Below, in pieces: positions 22,769-27,046 of a stretch of DNA of 27,046 nucleotides (positions are counted from its first letter, which is position 1; every line of letters begins with the position of its first letter). Below the pieces are notes generated by a model. That model saw nothing but the letters and a program-made list of their open reading frames with translations. It did no database searches and had not been told where the DNA came from. The stretch comes from Acetobacter sp. UBA5411 (lineage in GTDB: Bacteria; Pseudomonadota; Alphaproteobacteria; Acetobacterales; Acetobacteraceae), in NCBI RefSeq assembly GCF_002409645.1, contig NZ_DHNR01000015.1, positions 31,661 to 58,706 on the forward strand, in the 5' to 3' direction. The position numbers and the translations under genes were made by a program.

Positions 22769-25700
22769 GGTTGAAATCCTCAACCTGACGGGAAGAGCGA
22801 TCAAAGAGGAGTGTGTAAACAGCAGGCAAAGCGATCAGTGTGAGCACTGTACCGCCTGTAAGCCCTCCAATCATGACGATCGCCATGGGGCCCCAGAAAA
22901 CATTGAAGCTCAAAGGTATAAAGGCAAAGATTGCAGAAAGGGCCGTGAGGACGACAGGACGGGCGCGTGTCATGGTTGCTGCAATGACGGCTTCGTCAGC
23001 CTGCATGCCTGCCTGATGGTTTGTCTGAATCTGATCGACCAGCAGAATGGTGTTGCGCATGATCATGCCGGCAAGCGCAATCAGACCAAGGAGCGCCACA
23101 AATCCAAAGGGTGCCTGAAAAATAAGCAATGCTGCCACTGCGCCCACCAGACCGAGAGGAGCTGAAGCAATCACCAGAAAAGAACGCGGCAAATTCTGAA
23201 GCTGTATCATCAGCAGCAGAAGCATCAGTCCAACGGTCAGAGGCAGGAGTGTAAAGATTGCATCATTTGCTGTGTCAGAAAGCTCGGCATCTCCGCCGAT
23301 TTCAATGCGATAACCGCTAGGAAGTCTTTGGGTGAGACTGGCGATATCAGAAGTAGCTTTCTGGACAACGCTGGATGGCTGCACACCAGAAACAACGTCT
23401 GATTGAACCGTCAGACACAGGTCACCATTCCTTTGCCACAGAATGGGAAAGGCGTTTGTTGCACGAATACTTCCCAACTGACCAAGCGGCACCATACCGA
23501 CACCGGTTCTGATTGGAATATCATTCCATTGACCGGGATCGTTTCGCAGCGGCGTTGCGGACCTTACGATGATCGAGATTCTTTTCTGTTCGCTGGGAAT
23601 GTTCCCCGCGATGGTTCCTGAAATGGCTGCCTGAAGCTGGGAAGCGACACTGTCCCGATCTGTCTGAAAAAGCGCCAGCCTGTCAGGATCAGCGTCAAAT
23701 GTGAGGGTAGGCGTTCGGCTGCCCCAATCGGATTGAATACCGACAGCTTGCCCGGTTCGGTTCAGAATGCCTGTCACGTCCTGAGCAATATCGCGGAGTT
23801 GAGAGGGATCCGGACCGATGATGCGATACTGGACAGGAAAATCGGCTGTAGGACCAAGAGATAAGCACTGGACATGCAGGCTTACGTCAGGAGGAACCGG
23901 AAGAGCATTGATTGTCCGGATCAGATCCTCTCTCGCGTGAAGATCCTGTGCGACAAGCAGAAGGGTTGCGTGAGAAGCGCTGGGGGTTGCCGGCGCATAA
24001 GGCAGATAGAATCTGGGCGCACCATCGCCAATATGGGTTTCCATATGACGAAGCGAAGCGTTTCCAATCAGATTCTTTTCGAGATATTCGGCAAGCTTTC
24101 CTGTCTGCTCGATGGATGTGCCGGGTTTCATGGCTACATCCACAATCAGTTCAGGACGGTCAGATTGTGGAAAAAATTGCTGATCGACAAAAAACAGACC
24201 TATTATGGAGAGGAGCAGAACAAGTATCGTTCCTCCCACAACCGTGCGGTTGTGGCGCAATGTTGTGACGAGAAGCGTGTGCAGTTTGGCCCCAATAAGA
24301 GCTGTTCTGCTTTGTTTTGCGTTTCCTGAAGAGTGCGCGCTTTTGTTTTCCGACAGAAGGTGCACCCCCAGAAAGGGAATGAAGATAACGGCGACAATCC
24401 AGCTGAAGATCAACGCAGCGCCGCTGACCCAGAAAATCTCACCAGCATATTCACCGGTCGTAGAGTGGGCCAAGCCAACCGGAAGAAAACTCACGACAGT
24501 CAAAAGTGTGCCTGTGAGCATGGGAAAAGCCGTGTGAGTCCAAGCGAAGGCAGCTGAATCTTCCCGACTGTGACCGGCTTCCAGTTGAACGACCATGGCT
24601 TCGATGCTGATGATTGCATCGTCAACAAGCAATCCGAGAGAAAGGATGAGTGCACCGAGAGAAATCCGGTCCAGACTGATGTTCATCGCCCCCATGTAGA
24701 GGGCAACGGCGGAGAGCGTCAGCGGCACAGAAAGCGCGACGATCACTCCTGAACGCCAGCCCAGACTGATGAACGCGACCAGAAGAACCACCGTGAGGGC
24801 AACAGCAAATTTGATCAGAAAGGTATTGACGGCTTCACGTATGACAAGACTCTGGTCTTCTACCTGAAACAGTTTCATCCCCGCAGGAAGCTCAGCTGAT
24901 GCCTTTGTCATGGCGCTGTGGAGAGACTTGCCCAACACAAGACCGTCTCCCCCCTGAGCCATGGCAACAGAAATCACGACAGCAGGTTTTCCACCGTAGC
25001 GCACAAGAGACGGTGCGGGTTTGGTGTAGTCTCTACTGATTTTGGAAATATCCTTCAGATGAAGGAGGCCTTTTCCAACTGGAATGGCTGTGTTTTCGAT
25101 TGAGGGCAGGGAGGTCAACGCGCCTGTCATGTTCAGGGGAATGACTGTCCTGAAATCAACGGATCCGGCTGCGGCCAAAGTAGTTTTTTGGTTGATGGCC
25201 TGGGAAATCTGGGCAATGGAAATGTTCTGTGCGGCAAGATAGCCGAGATCGACATCGACAGTGATCTGCTGTGGAATTTCTCCGCTAATCTGTACCTTTC
25301 CAACACCATGAATGTGTTGAAAGGTTTTGCGTAGCGATTCAGCTGTTCGGATCAGGGTTGCGTTTTCACCTCCGGTCAGAGCAAAAACGTAACCATAAAC
25401 ATCTGCGTAATCATCGTTGGCGGACAGAACAACATCGGATGGCAGTTCCGGTGCAAGATCTGTCAGCGTGTTGCGTACCTTTTGCCAGATCCCCGGGACA
25501 CTCTGTTTCAGCTCGCTATCCTTAAGAAAAATCTGCGTGACGCAGGCAGATGGGATGCAATAGGTGCTGAGAATATCAATAGCTTCGACATTGCGCAGAC
25601 TTTGCTCGAGAGGCGCTGCGATCTGCTTCTGCATCTGTTCCGCACTCGCGCCCTGCCATTGTGCTGAAACAATCATGTTCTTGAGTGTGAAAGCCGGATC

Positions 25701-25820
25701 TTCAGCGCGGCCCAATCGGGTGAATTCGTATCCTCCGGCAAGCAGAAGAACGACCATCAGGAAGCCGATCAAAGACGAATGCTGAATGGCCCATCGTGAA
25801 GCATTGAAACGATCCATCAT
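22761..25820 (-). CDS. RND multidrug efflux pump, inner membrane subunit
   Basis: A 1019-aa proton-driven exporter of the HAE-type RND family (AcrB/MdtB-like), in the inner membrane with large periplasmic loops. It has an N-terminal membrane segment (SSLIGFLMVVLLLAGGY), a big periplasmic loop, a block of six helices, a second loop and a second helix block. The proton-relay pair is intact: Asp400-Asp401 in SLGLLVDDAI. A MIMRNTILLVDQI stretch lies in the second half. The frame opens at GTG 25823, but ATG 25820 shares one base with the adaptor stop (TGATG) and is preferred. Substrates cannot be predicted; drugs or solvents are likely, and no metal-specific motif was noticed. Confidence 0.96.
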   Translation of the reverse strand: MMDRFNASRWAIQHSSLIGFLMVVLLLAGGYEFTRLGRAEDPAFTLKNMIVSAQWQGASAEQMQKQIAAPLEQSLRNVEAIDILSTYCIPSACVTQIFLKDSELKQSVPGIWQKVRNTLTDLAPELPSDVVLSANDDYADVYGYVFALTGGENATLIRTAESLRKTFQHIHGVGKVQISGEIPQQITVDVDLGYLAAQNISIAQISQAINQKTTLAAAGSVDFRTVIPLNMTGALTSLPSIENTAIPVGKGLLHLKDISKISRDYTKPAPSLVRYGGKPAVVISVAMAQGGDGLVLGKSLHSAMTKASAELPAGMKLFQVEDQSLVIREAVNTFLIKFAVALTVVLLVAFISLGWRSGVIVALSVPLTLSAVALYMGAMNISLDRISLGALILSLGLLVDDAIISIEAMVVQLEAGHSREDSAAFAWTHTAFPMLTGTLLTVVSFLPVGLAHSTTGEYAGEIFWVSGAALIFSWIVAVIFIPFLGVHLLSENKSAHSSGNAKQSRTALIGAKLHTLLVTTLRHNRTVVGGTILVLLLSIIGLFFVDQQFFPQSDRPELIVDVAMKPGTSIEQTGKLAEYLEKNLIGNASLRHMETHIGDGAPRFYLPYAPATPSASHATLLLVAQDLHAREDLIRTINALPVPPDVSLHVQCLSLGPTADFPVQYRIIGPDPSQLRDIAQDVTGILNRTGQAVGIQSDWGSRTPTLTFDADPDRLALFQTDRDSVASQLQAAISGTIAGNIPSEQKRISIIVRSATPLRNDPGQWNDIPIRTGVGMVPLGQLGSIRATNAFPILWQRNGDLCLTVQSDVVSGVQPSSVVQKATSDIASLTQRLPSGYRIEIGGDAELSDTANDAIFTLLPLTVGLMLLLLMIQLQNLPRSFLVIASAPLGLVGAVAALLIFQAPFGFVALLGLIALAGMIMRNTILLVDQIQTNHQAGMQADEAVIAATMTRARPVVLTALSAIFAFIPLSFNVFWGPMAIVMIGGLTGGTVLTLIALPAVYTLLFDRSSRQVEDFNHV

Positions 25821-26920
25821 CACAGAATGGTCCGTATGGCTGCGATTTTTACTTTCTGGTCGGCCTGAAGCGTATCAGGCCCGCTGGCGACGATGATTTC
25901 TCCCGGTTGCAGGCCTTCAACCAAAGCATCGGCTCCTCGTAGTTCCCTGATGGTGATGCGACGGAAAAGGAGGCGTGCTTCTTCGTGGTTGGATAGAACC
26001 CACAGATGGGCCGAACCATCCTTGTCCGGCACAAGAGCCGTCAGAGGAATGCGCGTAAGGAGTGGGTCTCCATGATCTTTAAGAAAGGAGACTTTTACGA
26101 GCGCGTTGACAGGAATAGGAAGTTGTTCAGTTAGAGTAAGATGAACGTCGCGTAACTGGCTGGTTTTATCCACGGCGGCATCTATTTCCCGTACTGTGGC
26201 CATTACTGGTGTGGTGTTATTTGTGGTGGGCATTATCACTTCAGTTTTGTCGCCAACCTTTAAGTTTACGGAAGGCAACGTCTGAATGTGGACTTCAGGT
26301 TCACCGGCATTCAGACGAACGACCTCATTGCCTGCTGTAATAATGCCTCCTGTTGTGGCGGCGATATATGTGACGACACCATCTTCCGATGCCCGTACAT
26401 CCATTTCGGCTGCCTGGATTTGTGTCTGATGTAGAGATGCAAGAGAAGATCGTGCTTTTCCTAAAGAAGCTCTGTTGGAAAACCGCCTCTGTTCGACTTC
26501 TGCTGTAGAGAGGCCCCCTGTTGTATCCAGTCCGCGACTTCTTCGCAGCAGGCTGGAACTTTGGGCAGCTTCGGCTTGAGCGACGTCAAGTTCACCTTGA
26601 GCCTGTGAAACATTTTCAAGAACAGCCGTTTTGTCAAAGGAGACAAGGATCTGTCCTTTGTGAACATGCTGACCAACATTCACCAGAACGGCAGCAACAC
26701 GGCCTGATTGGGCTGACGCAAGCGAGACAGTGCGTCTTGTTTCGTAAAAGCCAGTAAAAGTCAGAGTGTTCTGATCAGCCTCTTCCACACGCAAGGCTTC
26801 GACTACCGGAACGGCAGTCTGCTGTGCTGAATCTGTTTTCGCTTTACACATGGTGCAGCAGAGAAGGGGGAGCACAAGAATAAAACGTGCTCTTTTTTCT
26901 AGATGTGTGTGTTTAAACAT
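25820..26920 (-). CDS. RND efflux periplasmic adaptor (membrane fusion protein)
   Basis: A 366-aa HlyD-like adaptor that links the inner membrane pump to the outer membrane channel. After an N-terminal hydrophobic anchor (FILVLPLLCCTMCK) come: a split biotinyl-lipoyl-like domain (SLASAQSGRVAAVLVNVGQHVHKGQILVSFD, and ASEDGVVTYIAATTGGIITAGNEVVRL), a coiled-coil hairpin (about 105-170) and beta-barrel and membrane-proximal domains to the end. The N-terminus has three cysteines but no clean lipobox, so lipidation is uncertain. GGA lies about 8 nt before ATG 26920. It is the first gene of the operon, followed by the pump with a one-base overlap. Confidence 0.94.
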   Translation of the reverse strand: MFKHTHLEKRARFILVLPLLCCTMCKAKTDSAQQTAVPVVEALRVEEADQNTLTFTGFYETRRTVSLASAQSGRVAAVLVNVGQHVHKGQILVSFDKTAVLENVSQAQGELDVAQAEAAQSSSLLRRSRGLDTTGGLSTAEVEQRRFSNRASLGKARSSLASLHQTQIQAAEMDVRASEDGVVTYIAATTGGIITAGNEVVRLNAGEPEVHIQTLPSVNLKVGDKTEVIMPTTNNTTPVMATVREIDAAVDKTSQLRDVHLTLTEQLPIPVNALVKVSFLKDHGDPLLTRIPLTALVPDKDGSAHLWVLSNHEEARLLFRRITIRELRGADALVEGLQPGEIIVASGPDTLQADQKVKIAAIRTIL

Positions 26921-27046
26921 TCATTGATTCCGAGGAAGATGCAAGCAACGAAACAATTCTGGAAAGCGTCAAAAAATAGTAGAATAATTTACAAAAACGT
27001 TTTAAAAATTTTCTGATATAGGTCTATGTTTTTTGTATTACTAAAA
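26921..27046 (-). promoter_or_regulatory. AT-rich leader/promoter region of the efflux operon
   Basis: 126 bp upstream of the adaptor gene up to the window edge, very AT-rich with A- and T-tracts. It should hold the operon promoter, but I cannot fix a -35/-10 pair with confidence. No coding frame or clear operator palindrome is seen; a regulator gene may lie just outside the window. Confidence 0.4.

Noticed and set aside
1..27046. CRISPR array, tRNA, rRNA, insertion sequence or phage genes
   Set aside because: I looked for regularly spaced repeats, cloverleaf-like tRNA sequence, transposase or integrase motifs and saw none that I could support by eye.

Overview
The window looks like a chromosomal segment of an alphaproteobacterium, most likely an acetic acid bacterium (Acetobacteraceae). 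The basis is the moderately high GC, the histidine gene order hisB - DUF2628 - hisH - hisA - hisF - hisE - HIT, and an AAGCTT-rich intergenic terminator of a type I recall as common in that family. The family-level call is inference; no rRNA or marker gene is present to confirm it.

Layout. (1) Positions 1-4634, minus strand: a type I restriction-modification locus transcribed half-size hsdS -> hsdM -> hsdS -> hsdR, with hsdR cut by the left window edge. The half-size hsdS is broken by a perfect 22-bp tandem duplication; removing one copy restores a 197-aa single-recognition-domain protein. Upstream, 4635-4728 carries three copies of a TTTTCTGCAC element. (2) 4848-7235, plus: a membrane-anchored PAS-GGDEF-EAL cyclic-di-GMP enzyme. 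(3) 7353-12109, plus: a compact histidine operon (hisB, DUF2628, hisH, a GNAT-HisA fusion frame, hisF, hisE with a lysine-rich N-terminal extension, and a HIT protein), closed by a terminator-like repeat. (4) 12178-15176, minus: a luciferase-like flavin oxidoreductase, a short-chain dehydrogenase and a DedA membrane protein. (5) 15215-21264, plus: an S9 peptidase, an AT-rich 320-bp gap, an unrecognised protein with an alpha/beta-hydrolase-like N-terminus, a RidA protein overlapping a FemAB-like acyltransferase, and a secreted cupin. (6) 21311-26920, minus: a tripartite RND efflux operon (adaptor, pump, outer membrane factor) with overlapping junctions.

How the genes work together. The type I genes make a DNA methylation/restriction complex whose specificity comes from HsdS; the broken half-HsdS may be a switched-off alternative specificity. 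The his cluster covers the middle of histidine biosynthesis (IGP synthase HisHF, HisA, HisE, HisB); hisG, hisD, hisC and hisI are not in the window. The efflux genes form a complete inner membrane-periplasm-outer membrane pump.

The most unusual items are the 22-bp duplication in the half-hsdS, the in-frame GNAT-HisA fusion, the extended HisE, and the repeated motif array next to the restriction locus. I saw no CRISPR array, tRNA, rRNA, transposase or phage gene, and nothing that clearly amounts to a wholly new system.
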